Of a stretch of DNA of 64,000 nt, positions 26,081-37,893 are shown piece by piece. The notes below the pieces were generated by a model. The model was not told where the DNA came from. It ran no database searches and worked only from the letters and a program-made list of their open reading frames with translations. Source of the stretch: Hirudinaria manillensis (taxonomy: Eukaryota; Annelida; Clitellata; Hirudinida; Hirudinidae); contig CM067527.1 of the NCBI GenBank assembly GCA_034509925.1, positions 5,933,001 through 5,997,000 of the forward strand. The letters are read 5' to 3'. Every line of letters begins with the position of its first letter. Position 1 is the stretch's first letter. Position numbers and translations under genes: made by a program.

Positions 26081-28861
26081 TCAGTAGCCACTCGAGCAGC
26101 AACCAGTGTCAGTTCCGGATGAAAAGCCACCAGAAGAGGCAGAAAAACCACCACAACCTCCAGAGATATCAACACAACCTCCAGAAAACCCAGCACAGCC
26201 CCCAGAGTTATCAACAAAACCTCCAGAGGTACCAACAAAACCTCCAGAGGTATCAACACAACCCCCAGATGTACCAACAAAACCCCCAGATGTATCAACA
26301 CAACCCCCAGATGTACCAATAAAACCCCCAGAGGTATCAACACAACCCCCAGATGTACCAATAAAACCTCCAGAGGTGTCAACACAAACTCCAGGGGTAT
26401 CAAAACCTCCAAAGGTGTTCCCACATACAAAAATGACGCGAATATTATCATCAGAAGATCTGTGGTATCTGCCTGAAATCGCCCCCATAGTCCGTGGATG
26501 ATTACCAGTTGCCGGGAATCCAGAGGAACCTGTTGAAGAAATAATAATAAATTAGTTAAGGAATAATAAATTAGGATAAACGTATTTTAATAAAGGATGA
26601 GCCTTGTTAATTGGAATAATTAATAAGTTACATCAAAGTAATAACATTTACGAGCCCATGTTCAGAACATTACAGTAGCTTTACGAGCTTTGCAAGGATC
26701 GAAGGAGATAATTATTTCCATTATAACGTTTTATTTTCAAATTTCTTTAAAATTTCCATTATAATTATAAATCAAAGATAATTAACTATCAACATTAACT
26801 AATACAGATATTAATTAATCAATTATATTAATTACCTGATAATTGTTTAGTTGGAATGAACCGGCCTCTGTCGATTTTCCAAGGTCTCGCCTTTTGGACG
26901 GTCGGCTAAAAACAATAACGTGCTCCGTTTATGATTTGCAGATACAGATATCACGATATCTCGGAAGATAGCCATTGAATAAATTTACTTAACTTAGAAT
27001 GTATTCACATAAGTTTTAAAGTTTTATTATTATTATTAAATCGAATCTGTTACGTTCGCTTATTTATTTATTTATTTTTAAATTTTTTAAAATTAATTAC
27101 AAGCTTTCGTTTAACTTCGTATGTGGAACTTCAAATCTTGTGAGGTTCAAATACGGATACGATTTTGAAGCTTACTTCCCGAAGTCCAAATGAGCTGAAA
27201 TTTGACAAACTTATGTCTTTCGAATGACAATGCTTGAATCAATATTCAATGTTCAAGTTTCAATTTCGTCAAATTTAAAAATAAATAAACAAACATTAAA
27301 CACTTCTGCCACCTAGGGACTATAAGACAGCTAGTTTACAAAATAGATTTATTGCTTCAATATTTATAAATTTGCGATCTGCTTTATTTTTTTCACGAAA
27401 CTATTATCGGCGTTTCACTTTGTTATAGTTTTAAAAATGGTTAAAATTTTTTAAAAATAAAATATTATCTCTAACTTTACGAGTAATGCCGTTCCTGCAA
27501 GCGAGGATCGTAATGAAAAGTCCTAAAATCGAGAGGATGTTCAAACATATCGAAAGTCCAAGTAGTAAGTTCTGAAACACAAGTGTTTAGCACTAAGTAT
27601 TTAAGTAACTTTCTGCTGTTCTAAGTTTTAAATACTTTTCAGATGTTATCAACGTCTTCGTCATCATCATTAGCACTGTTTTAGTTGTGATTTGTGCATT
27701 ACATCATCGTTATTATTATATTATTATACAACATGAAAAGATATGACGACCAATGGGATTGATTGGAAAAGGTATTTGCTTCAATCGAAAGCTGACCCCT
27801 TCCCCGGTACCTTGGATACGAAATTGAAACTTGTACTTACGTTTCTGTAATATGCCAATATAGCTGTGTTCACGATCCCTAATATTACGAACGCAATTCC
27901 AATGAAGATTGCTATTTTGAACAACACTTTCGAAGCGGCAATCTGTTGGAACATTAAAAACTCGAATGAAGTAATAATTTGAATTGAATACTTTACAGAT
28001 TAAATGCTTTGTCAATTGCCATTATTTCTCCATTGCGACCTTTCTAGCTCCAGTTGTTGTCACATTTTTGAAATTTAAAATACTTTTAAATTTTATATAA
28101 AAAAATAAAATAGTAAAATTAAAGGTTTTAAACTGGCGTTTATCTCATCAACTTACAGTGCTTTTAGTAGTCTTCTTTTCAGATACGCAGCCCAACAGAC
28201 CAGCAACGAAGTACTTAAAAAATAAAATTGAAATTCACGAGGAAATATTTTCAATAATTCAATAATTCGAGAAAATTCAGATTCCCTCGATAGGTTTCAC
28301 TAAGTTTCATTAAGAAAAGGTTTTACAAAAAGTATTCTTAAATCGAGGTTAAAGTGATGGCATCGGATTATAATTATTTTTACGTTTTTTTTTTATTATT
28401 CTTTAAAAATCCATGACGAATAACTGGTTAACCGGAAAGGAAACGGCATTTCAAAATCAATGTGCAATTGTTCCTACCGAAATACCGCCCCAAATCCCGT
28501 ATCCTAAATAGTGGACGTAGAAATACGGAGGGCTCGTGATAATTAAAGCAATGTTTAGGCCCACGCAGACAAATCCGGTGAACATTAAGATGATTCCACA
28601 GATTAAGGCTCCTTTTCTGATACAGTAGGGTGATGTCGTACTCTGTGTAAATTCATTATTATCAAGAGTTCCATCGGCTCCATTGGGCTGAGGTATTCCC
28701 TGAAAATAACCAGAATGCGGATATGGTATCTCAGTAGTCTCAGTAAGTTTTGGTTCGTGGGATACAGGATAAGGGGTCGGAAGTACTCCGGGGTGCATCG
28801 CTGGTTCGCCCGTTGAAGAAAGATGGCGAGATTCGTACGGAGGCGGGTTTGGTCGATACAT
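26081..28861 (-). CDS. Four-transmembrane MS4A/CD20-like protein with Gly/Cys-repeat tail
   Basis: Six exons join in frame to 385 residues: 28861-28478, 28213-28157, 27942-27841, 27571-27476, 26905-26836 and 26529-26081. The first ATG is at 28861. The N-terminal part of about 85 residues is Pro/Tyr-rich and cytoplasmic in this family, with a PPPY motif that could bind WW domains. Four hydrophobic segments follow (GALICGIILMFTGFVCVGLN; the GISYFVAGLLGCV region; IAIFIGIAFVILGIV; LGLSICLNILSILGLFITIL), matching the CD20/MS4A layout. The last exon adds a Gly-, Ser- and Cys-rich tail of six to seven 14-residue repeats, which is not usual for the family. The exon 4 donor is AAA|gttaga, because the gtaaag five bases earlier breaks the frame. 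The neighbour at 29743-32037 is a paralogue in the same orientation. MS4A proteins are membrane signalling or scaffold proteins; the function here is unknown. MARVEL-like four-helix proteins are the main alternative. Confidence 0.72.
26135..26400 (-). repeat. 42-bp coding repeat (GGF/GGC units)
   Basis: Imperfect 42-base units in the last exon of MS4A-like gene 1, encoding VDTSGGFIGTSGGC and variants. All changes keep the frame. Confidence 0.85.
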
Positions 28862-29742
28862 ATCCACACTATCTAAATGTTCTTTACTAAATGCGTGATT
28901 TCTTTTTCCATAAATATTTACACTCTAAAACCGTGTTTAGCTTTCCGCGATTAGTGTTCGCGTGGTTCATCGTTATTGACTAAACTATTGATCTTTCTTC
29001 TTGGTCGAGGTTGCATTGGTAGCTTGTGCTGTTTCTAGTTTAGGACAACTTGGGAATATCAATGATTCATGGAAAGTTATTTAAACCGATTTTTTTCTAT
29101 TGTTATCGTATTGTTTATCTGTTGTTATGTGATACTTTTTTCCAACGGTTACTTATGGTGATAACTTATTCTAGACATCAGGATCAAGAAGTTTGGATTT
29201 TCCAATTTAGCTATTAATAGGACACGGGGAAGACGTGACGAATGCTGCGCAGCTTGATTATATTGCGACTAAAACATAACATTCGAAAATGAATCATTGG
29301 TTAAGATGAATTTTAACTCCAACTGGAAACCCAATTTAGAATTACAACATTAAATTTTTCGATTTGTTTTTGATTATATTTTTTATTTGTCCATAAAAGT
29401 TTAAAAACATGTACGGAGAAGATATCTTATTTTTAAAAAGATGTCAAGCAAGCATTATGTTGTGGATAACGTAAGTAATTTAAGTATGCAACACATAAGC
29501 AAACTCGTGTTCGTCGACCATTACTTAAGATAAAACCCGACGTAACAAACAAACTCTTTGAAACTGTACCATTTGGCCCCGCACGAATTATGATCCGTTT
29601 GTAAATAATTGTTGGCAAACATTGAAATCCACCAAAAATCATTTAATTGAAAATAATGCTTTTTTTTCTCCTATTTTTCATATTATTCAATCTTTGGAGA
29701 GGAATCACCCATGACCGTGTAACGTGATCCTTCGACCCACGG
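28862..29742. other. Spacer between the two MS4A-like genes
   Basis: AT-rich, no gene recognised. It holds the 3' flank of MS4A-like gene 2 and the presumed promoter of gene 1. Confidence 0.5.
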
Positions 29743-32037
29743 TCAAGCCAAGGTAACAAGACGTGGGGCTGGGGAAGGAACCATCGTCCCTCCGAGTTCA
29801 CCTGGAACCCTAGCTTGGGAAAGCACCTGATGGTTCGCTCCAAACGGAGGGGACGATAACAATGCATCATCGTTGTCACCCATCGATGCGTTACTCAGCC
29901 TACTGTATCCTGCAATGTGGTAGAATGTGTTGGCGGGATCTTGTCGAAAAATTGATCATCGTGATAATTATAAAAGATCGTGGATAATTATTGTTAAAGA
30001 TTCTTTTTTTTTTAATGATAAATGTTACATCCAATAATTTCCAATTAGACAGAATAAACAGAAAAATTGTGTTATAATTGGTATTAAGTGTAAATAATAA
30101 ACAAAAATACCATGTCATGTTCCATACCTCCAAGAGCTGGAACTCCACAGCAAACGGCTCGACAACAGTAAGTGGAAGCAAGGATGGAAATGGCCATTTC
30201 GATAGCAGATAAAAATGCCAAGATGCCACAGATTGATGCCACAGCAACCACATTCATTGATAAGTTCTTCGCATAATTTAAAAGTTAGGTTAAGGAAATT
30301 TTAAAATAAATTGTTTAAAAACTTTTGTAAACATTTCATCGTTCGTGAATATCAAGTAGGAATTTAAAAAAATTATTTAATTAATTAAAAAAATTAAGGT
30401 TGTTTTGTTTTGGTCACCCAGAGATTTTATTATTTAATTTAATTAATCTTCATAAAGTAAAAGCCAAACTAAAGAAATAAAATAGCCTTTTTTGTGGATT
30501 ACATGGATTACCTCTATCTTGAACAGAAGAGCATCTTGTTAATCATTCATGTTACAAACCAATAGATTTTGGTCAGACTTTATATTATTACACTATGACA
30601 TACCTCTAAGAGCTGGAATACACATTATATGGTATTATATTGGACACACGTACTTATAACATACTATATAATATTAAACTATATATGCACGCATAAAGCA
30701 TACCATTATACACACACATATATAAATATTGTTTGATCCCTGGATCCAGATAGTTAAAGAATATTTCAAATTATATTGCTAATTAATTAATTTAATAATT
30801 AATTAATGTTCAGGGCACTATTCAGAGTCTTTGGTTATAAACCTCGACAAATAGAGTTACATCGAAAAAGCAGAGCGAGAGTAAGAGAAACAGCATATTC
30901 TAAGACCTGGACAATTAGGCATATATTACACATATTTACATAACATTTATACTTTATACTTTATACTACTTAGGATTCAAGATTCTGCAATGTAATTAAA
31001 TAAATCTCAAATCCATTCAAAATATGTTATTAGGATTTCATTTCGTATGTTTAATTTTTAATTAATGAGTTATTTAATGAATAGAGTTAATAATGTATTA
31101 AATTGTTAAAAAGTTAAGTTAAGAACATAAAATAAATTTCAATCAACTAAGGTACACTAACATCCAAGTTGTGGGAATTAGAGCTGGTTTGTGAATTGAA
31201 GCTGCTTCGTTCATAAGGATTGGTGATGCCCATAATCCCAAAAATGAACATAGTGGGACAGTCCAAAGCTGCCAATATAGACAGCACCATGGTGGATACT
31301 ATCTGTCGACGTAAATGTTGTAATTTTTAAAATATTATTATTTTCTTTATTATAGACAATTTATTAAATTATAAATTTATTAAATTATAAATTAATATAA
31401 TTCAACTCACGGTGCACATCGTACATTTAATGGCAGAAAGTACACCCAAGAGTCCGGCAACGAAGAACTAAAATTTCAATATTATTATTATTATTATTAA
31501 TGTTATTATCATTATTGTTATTATTAATGTTACTATTAATTATATTATTATTATAATCACTAAAATATTTGTTGTTTCTTAGTCACTGCAAGTCCATCAT
31601 AATATTTTCCAAAGATATCAATAAATATAATATATCATTAGTTATTATTTTACAATTTCATCAATAATTAGACCAAAAAATTCAAAAGTTCAAACCGATA
31701 TGCCTCCGCTGATGTGACAAAAACTGTTTCGTGGATTATTAACGTCTCCAGTGACGGATACCAGAGCAATACCCAAAACAATCGCAACGATTCCCAGCAC
31801 CATCTGAGCTATCCCTAAAGCCTTTGCTGCTTTGGTCTCGTAGTTGGCCACACGTAGCGTCCCAGGAATGGTCGGTGTTCCACTTATAATTCGGTAGTTC
31901 TGTTGAGGAGCTCCGGAAAATGCTGGGTAGTTCGATTGGGTAGTCATCCCAGTGAAGCCCCCGTCCTGATAAACGTGGACGACACTGGATTGAGTTTGGC
32001 CAGGGTATCCATAAGCCTGAGGTACCGTTTGGGCCAT
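29743..32037 (-). CDS. Four-transmembrane MS4A/CD20-like protein, paralogue 2
   Basis: Five exons join in frame to 281 residues: 32037-31696, 31467-31411, 31302-31162, 30266-30128 and 29909-29743, with the ATG at 32037. The N-terminal 75 residues are Gly/Tyr/Pro-rich. Four membrane segments follow (ALGIAQMVLGIVAIVLGIAL; GISFFVAGLLGVL; STMVLSILAAL into FIFGIMGI; VAVASICGILAFLSAIEMAI). The second exon is exactly 57 bases in both paralogues and encodes FVAGLLG at the same place, proving common descent. The loop before helix 4 is long and carries an NLS glycosylation sequon. A Cys cluster (TYCCRAVCCG) after helix 4 could be palmitoylated. The tail is short and lacks the repeats of gene 1. The exon 1 donor (TCG|gtttga) is weak but lies at the position conserved in gene 1. 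Confidence 0.72.
30598..30622 (-). pseudogene. Remnant duplicate of an exon end of MS4A-like gene 2
   Basis: CCAGCTCTTAGAG followed by a donor-like GTATGT resembles the end of the exon at 30128-30266 (CCAGCTCTTGGAG with GTATGG). Only some 25-45 bases match, so this looks like a relic of an internal duplication within the intron. Confidence 0.45.
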
Positions 32038-32563
32038 ACCTGCTGTAAATTCACTTGACTTAAAGGATTAACTGGTAATTATTAATGTTTAATGACAATT
32101 TATTGATTAACAATAGTAATTAATACCTAATAAATAGCTATAAATATAAATTTGTTCCTTCACGTTCGTACCTGTTTCTAAAAATAGTCAGATTCAAGGT
32201 TTAACAAAACAACAAAACAATGTAACACGTCTGCCCAGTTATTATCTTGCTTTGACGATTCTATTGTTGAACTTGCAAGTACTTCAATGCTGATTGAAGC
32301 CGATTGTGCTTCCGATCCCTCACGGTTCTGATCGATTTGAAAACATAACCTTATTTCGACAATAATCGTGACTAATAACTGGAGATTATTTAAGGACCGA
32401 TGCTAGATAATAACAATAATAATAAAGCTTGCTGTTGTGTTTTGTGCCGACCGAAGTTGACTTTAAGTTGAAAATATAATGAATATGAATTGAATAAAAT
32501 AATAAATAACAACAATAACTCATATTTAAAAAAATTAAACTTATTGGTTTAAGTCAAAGTAAT
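32038..32563. other. Short AT-rich spacer
   Basis: Nothing recognised beyond the presumed promoter of MS4A-like gene 2. Confidence 0.5.
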
Positions 32564-32569
32564 TTTATT
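32564..32569 (-). terminator. Polyadenylation signal of the gag-like gene
   Basis: AATAAA on the minus strand, about 100 bases after the stop at 32666. Confidence 0.55.
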
Positions 32570-32665
32570 AACAATTGTAACACTAAACGTCATGCAAAAA
32601 AGCACACACAAAACTTCTTAGGTCTCCGATCTTAACGGCTGTAATTTTGAAAACCATCGTTTTCA

Positions 32666-34099
32666 TTAATACAATCGTGACTTGTAGCGACGTGTAAATT
32701 TCTTCGATGCCGGTGAGCATTCTCCTTTTCCGTGGCCTCCTTCTTTGCAAGCAAAGCAGAACTTGTAAGAAGGTTGAAAACAGGAATTGACAAAGTCTAA
32801 CACCTCGTAGCTCGATTTCCAAACCCTTGCCTTTACTGCTGCCCTAAGAACATCGTCTTCCATTCCATCGATCAAGACCTGGATTATGATTGTCTCCAAG
32901 TCGAAGTATGAATAATGCGGATAGGCCTCAAAGGCGAGTCTCAAGACCTCATCGAAAAACTCGGAAAATTCACTTCCTGGGCTTTGTCGGCAGTTGTACA
33001 ACCTGCAACAAGCAAAGTGGCTCTCGTCGACTGGTTCGAGCAAATGTGGCACCGGTGTATATTCGGTTTGTAAATTGGGTCTGACGTCGTAGAAGTCGTT
33101 ATCGTATTGGGAAAATTCATTCGTATATTCGTCTTGAAAATTGGGTCTGGCATCGTAAATGGATTGATTGTCATTGAGTCGACAAACTCCATTGATACAT
33201 CCGTCTTTTACGTTGTAAATACCATAGTAGGAAGATTGATTGTTATCGTGTTGTAAAAATCCATCAGTTCCACGACTTCTCTCGGGAAGGGCACCACTAA
33301 TGACCCCTTCAGCTTCCTGCTTAAGACTTTCATAAGTTTCCTCAGTTTGTGTCTGCGAGTTTACGAACTCCTTTGGCAGAACAGCGGTAGGCAGACTCTC
33401 CTCGAGTTTTCGATTAGAATTACTTTCCAATTTCCCATTTTGTTTACTCGAAAGTTTAGGAAAATAATTCGTCGAATGAAATGAATTACTCACTTTATCC
33501 GCAAGGTCCTCCAGCCTTTTGGAGAGTTCGTCAAATGAGATCAAATCGGATTCTTCCAGGATGTGGTTTAGCACTAGCATTAATCGCTCATCTACTCCTC
33601 CTCGTGCCTCATCACGTACCTCCTCGTGCACCTCACCGTGTGTCTCTTCCTGTTCCTCTTTTGGTACCTCCTCATATACATCCTCGTGTACGCCTTCCTG
33701 TACCATGTCTTGTATTTCCTCTCGTATCTTTCCTTGTGTATTATCTTGCGATTCATCCAATGTTTCATCTTGTATTTTCTCTTGTATCTCCTCTTGTGTC
33801 ATCTGTTGAACCTCAGCTTGTATTTCCTCTAGTACTTCCTCTTCTGTGTTCTCCTGTACTATTTCTGGGATTTTCTCTTCGACACCAGAGACCGATTTCG
33901 CATCCATTACTTGTTCAGCGGACTCTTCAAGGTGAGACAACGGATCATCGAATTCATATTGCCAGGGATTGTGACCTGCTTTCTCTATTGACTGGCTGAG
34001 ACGACGTAGGAGGATGTAAAACGAATCTGCATCCGAACTCAGATTTCTTTTCAACAATTCCTCTTTCACTTGGGAAACGCTCAAATGTTTCAGCTTCAT
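32666..34099 (-). CDS. Intronless gag-like protein: SAP-like start, Glu/Gln repeats, capsid-like segment, CCHC knuckle
   Basis: A complete 477-residue frame from ATG to stop, without introns. Residues 1-50 (LKHLSVSQVKEELLKRNLSS) are SAP-like and resemble the N-terminus of the gene at 969. Residues about 70-170 are a Glu/Gln-rich run of EEIQE/EEV units, probably helical. Residues about 370-450 (FSEFFDEVLRLAFEAYP, then IIQVLIDGMEDDVLR) look like the C-terminal capsid part of Ty3-type Gag, followed by a zinc knuckle of spacing C-x2-C-x4-H-x4-C. There is no protease, polymerase or integrase on either side, and I see no long terminal repeats. The intact frame suggests a domesticated gag gene like Arc or PNMA, or a recently isolated retroelement fragment. 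Role unknown. Confidence 0.72.
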   Translation of the reverse strand: MKLKHLSVSQVKEELLKRNLSSDADSFYILLRRLSQSIEKAGHNPWQYEFDDPLSHLEESAEQVMDAKSVSGVEEKIPEIVQENTEEEVLEEIQAEVQQMTQEEIQEKIQDETLDESQDNTQGKIREEIQDMVQEGVHEDVYEEVPKEEQEETHGEVHEEVRDEARGGVDERLMLVLNHILEESDLISFDELSKRLEDLADKVSNSFHSTNYFPKLSSKQNGKLESNSNRKLEESLPTAVLPKEFVNSQTQTEETYESLKQEAEGVISGALPERSRGTDGFLQHDNNQSSYYGIYNVKDGCINGVCRLNDNQSIYDARPNFQDEYTNEFSQYDNDFYDVRPNLQTEYTPVPHLLEPVDESHFACCRLYNCRQSPGSEFSEFFDEVLRLAFEAYPHYSYFDLETIIIQVLIDGMEDDVLRAAVKARVWKSSYEVLDFVNSCFQPSYKFCFACKEGGHGKGECSPASKKFTRRYKSRLY

Positions 34100-35066
34100 T
34101 CTTGAAAGCTCGTAAGTTGTTCTTCACTGTTGGTATATTCACGTATTGTACGGTTGGCTACTCATTCAAAAGCAAAGATTTTCATGGGAAGGTAATAAAT
34201 TCTTGAATTTAAAATTATAATAAATTTTTATTTTTTTTAATTCATTAAATAAGATATCAAAAACGTATTTAAGTGTTTTTAATGTCGTCAAATACGGTTT
34301 ATGACTTTATTGTTTATGCGACTTTTATTAAGATTTTTTAAATGTTTATTCCGAACATTTAAATGTTGAAATCAGTTTTAATATATGAATAAAGAATAGA
34401 TTAAATCTTCTCCCCTAGTGAAATTTGCAATAGCAATATCGAAATTTAAAAACAAAAAGATTAAAATTGCCCTTAGTAATTTTATATTAAGAAACACCTT
34501 TTATAACATCGGGTTAAGTCGAATATGTACATATGTATGTCTGACGATGTTAGCCGAGATGTGATTCGATGGGCTTCGTTATGGTTTTGTGGACGGTGGT
34601 GGTCTTGGGTGGTACAGACTCCCCGGGCACGTTGACTTTTATTGCAGTATTAGGGTTTTAAAGATGAATAGATAAACTTCACCAAACAACCAGCCAACCG
34701 GCCGACTAACTAACTCAGAGAAAATAGAGAAGAGAACTTAAGTCATTAAAATATTGTTCAAAGTTCAGTAAAAATTTGAAATAATTTTGCAAATATTTAT
34801 CAAAACACAAATTAACAAATATGTTCGGGAGATCATTTTTAAAGTTTTCGCCAGATGGAGAAAGCAGTAAACGATGAAATATATCATCGATAAAAGTTTA
34901 ATATTTTTTGTTTCACTTATTCACGTTTCAATTCAATTCAATTTATTTAATAAAGAAAATAAATACATGACTTGTTGAATGACTTTTCCTTTCATTTTAA
35001 AATCAAAATCATTAAAAAAAAAACCCGAGGAAATAATTTAAAATCTTCTTCTCTCAATTGCCTCAC
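34100..35066. other. AT-rich intergenic region
   Basis: No clear gene. A GC-richer patch at about 34584-34645 gives a short minus-strand frame (VNVPGESVPPKTTTVHKT) ending in a stop. Its phase does not match the candidate exon at 35067-35166, so I do not annotate it as coding. Confidence 0.4.
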
Positions 35067-35166
35067 CTGGTACAACCAGTTTCCGGTTTTCCCAAATTTC
35101 ACATAACCATTGCCGGCTCGTAATGGAGGATTACGCGTAGCATGCCGATACTTTATAAAACAAAAT
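35067..35166 (-). CDS. Candidate internal exon, unknown protein
   Basis: A 100-base stretch bounded by a good acceptor (GTTTTCACAG) and donor (CAG|gtgagg), open in one frame only. It encodes KYRHATRNPPLRAGNGYVKF and then GKTGNWLYQ. The composition looks like a folded protein. I do not recognise the family and cannot find matching neighbours with confidence. Confidence 0.35.
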
Positions 35167-35483
35167 CTGTGAAAACATGATAATTAAACAGAGTTTGTTT
35201 AATACTAAACAAGCGCCATAAAGTGACTATGAGGAACGTTTCTGAAATGGGAAACACGCGTAAACTGTTTTTCATGTCCTGTGATTCTTGGACAACATTT
35301 CATTGGACAAGAATACGGAATGAGGTAGGGTTGGAAGATGAGGGGATCATCATTAGAGAAATTGCTCTCAGCGTCATCGGCGTCATCAACTCTCATCCTT
35401 ATCCTTCGTCATCATCGTCGTCTTCATAACCTATTTCATCGTCAACAAGAACAATTGAAGTCAAACTGTTAGTTTTATTGCAG

Positions 35484-35520
35484 ACTGCGATGGCCGGAAT
35501 GAAGCAGTTGGACGACCCCG
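35484..35520 (+). CDS. Candidate first coding exon (MAGMKQLDDP)
   Basis: Flanked by strong splice signals: TTTTATTGCAG before and gtgagtga after. It contains an ATG in fair context and encodes MAGMKQLDDP plus one base, so it would leave the exon in phase 1. The exon at 48352-48461 begins in the compatible phase. This may be the start of a long-intron + strand gene, but the protein is not recognised. Confidence 0.35.
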
Positions 35521-36516
35521 GTGAGTGACATAAATCGAACGAAGAGATGACTACGTGAGTTGTGCGTACGTAGTTTGCATTGGAATCATCTCATCGTCGG
35601 AATCATTGTGACAACCACCGACAACCACGACCGACTAGCATCATCATCATCAACACCATCATCGTCATCATCAGCACCAACATCGTCGTCGTCATCACTG
35701 CTAGCATCTTCTCCACGATCATCGTTGTCAGACAAACAGTTTCCAATCCTCTTCAGCAACTCCAGTTCAAGTGTTCTTCCACTAATTACATTCTCATCGA
35801 CAAAACAAAGCACTTCACAGACATCGATGCAGAAACAACAGCAACAACAACAACAACAACAACATCATCAACACAACAGCAACAACATCGCCCAGCAGTG
35901 CGTCATAGCAGACGAAGATACAGACGGCAATAAATCGTGAAAGCAAGTGATTCAAACGCTTTCCAAATAGCAGTGCTGTGGTCTCAACCACTTAAGACTT
36001 TCTCAGACCTCACAATAACCTGACCCACTAATACAGAGGTCGTCACATATTTGAGCGACCTACATTTTTTTTATCTAAATTTCGTAAATATTAATTTCAA
36101 ATTGTGAAATCGCTAACTTATTAAAAAATTATAATTTAAAATTATTTTAAAATTAGATTATAAAATTATAAAATAATTAAAAAAATTTTATTATAAAATT
36201 TTATTATAACTTACGTATATTACAAACCTTATTATTAACTTAGAAATGATTCTATTACATTTTAGCAGAAATTGCAAATTAAGTTACCAACACCTTCGTC
36301 ATAACTTTAAGAGGGGTTTCATATATTTGCATAATTATTTATTTATCGGGGGAAATATGATTATAATAATTATGTGCACGTAATTAAGTATTACGTATTC
36401 TTACGTACCACATTCTTAATATTCAATGCTAAAAACATGTCAACAAAGCATGCATTTGTTATGATGACTGCATCTTCAAAAGGAGAAGCCAATTAATTAT
36501 TCATGAAAACCGTACC

Positions 36517-36643
<127 letters not shown>

Positions 36644-37798
36644 TAAACATTTGTCAAGCGCAGAGCACCGGTCTTGAGTCTGCTTCGTGCTCCATAAAAG
36701 AGGAAATGCTTGGACTGCCTTTGTTGGTTTTTCAGATTTTTAATTTTTATAAATAAAAAATATCTTTTTCGACCTTCAGAAAATGATTTTCAATCGTTTG
36801 TGAATTGATTGCTAATTATAAAGTCGACTAATTATTCGTTTAAATAGATTTAGAGTCTTGTGGTTTAATAAGTTTTATGTTATTAAATTAATTAAATTAA
36901 ATTTTGTTAAATTAATTATAATTCTAAAAAGAAAAGGAAAGCTTAAAAGTTGATTCGATTCAAACTACGAATCTATGTTGAACGCATTTAGAAATAAATA
37001 TGAAGAATAAATTCGAAATTAAATAAAATAAACATTAATAATAATTTTAAAAAATTTAATAAACAAAACTTTCCAGTGGAAGGAATTGAAATCTGGAGAC
37101 ATTCGTTCGCAAATAATTTACAGAGAGGAATGTTCCAAACCAACTGGTTAGTTAATGTTTCAATTGTTTTATTATTAACACCCTTCATATGATTTATTCA
37201 TTCATATTTTCGGTTTTATTATTATTATTATTATTATTATAATTATAATTATAATAAAGAACAATAAATAACATTGCTTTTAACATTGTAAATTCGCAGT
37301 GCATATTGTAAGATACGGCCAGCGATACTTGTAAATAATCAATTAATTAATACTATTAAGTACCAGTAATAATAATAATAATAATCAATAGCAGATCATC
37401 ATCAGGAGCAGCTATTATCACATCAACGTCCAATTATTGAACAGAAAAATTGTCGAGTTCAAAATGGAAGCGAATATTTTTGTCTTCAAAACAGACGTGA
37501 GACTGAATAATTTGCACCTGTTGGCAGCAATAATTTCTGGCGCTAGACCCGAGTTCACCCCTGACCCCAACCTCGGTCCTAATCGTTACCCCAGGGCTAG
37601 ATTTTTAACCCCTCCGCGGTTCAGCTGTGTTTATTAATTCCTTTTGAATGGATCTTCGGTTGAATCGATGTGTGTTTTTCCGTGTTTCTGGCCTTTATTA
37701 TAATAATTACTTCATTACAGCTTACAGTAGCAAATACTTAAGTAATCTGCATTGCATATAGTGCAGAAATGCCGTCTCTAAGTTAGAAATTTGTTCAA

Positions 37799-37842
37799 AA
37801 ATAATAACAATAATAATAATAATAATATTATTATTATTGTTA

Positions 37843-37893
<51 letters not shown>
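37799..37893. repeat. AAT to ATT inverted microsatellite
   Basis: AAT units pass into ATT units with one GTT interruption. This is the second hairpin-prone array of this kind in the window (compare 15090-15197). Confidence 0.85.

Noticed and set aside
27475..27481. Donor gtaaag for the fourth MS4A-like exon
   Set aside because: Using it creates a frameshift and a stop in the next exon. The gttaga five bases downstream keeps the frame through to the tail.
34584..34645. Short minus-strand frame VNVPGESVPPKTTTVHKT as a last exon of the 35067-35166 exon
   Set aside because: The only nearby acceptor (AATAAAAG) gives the wrong phase and has no pyrimidine tract.
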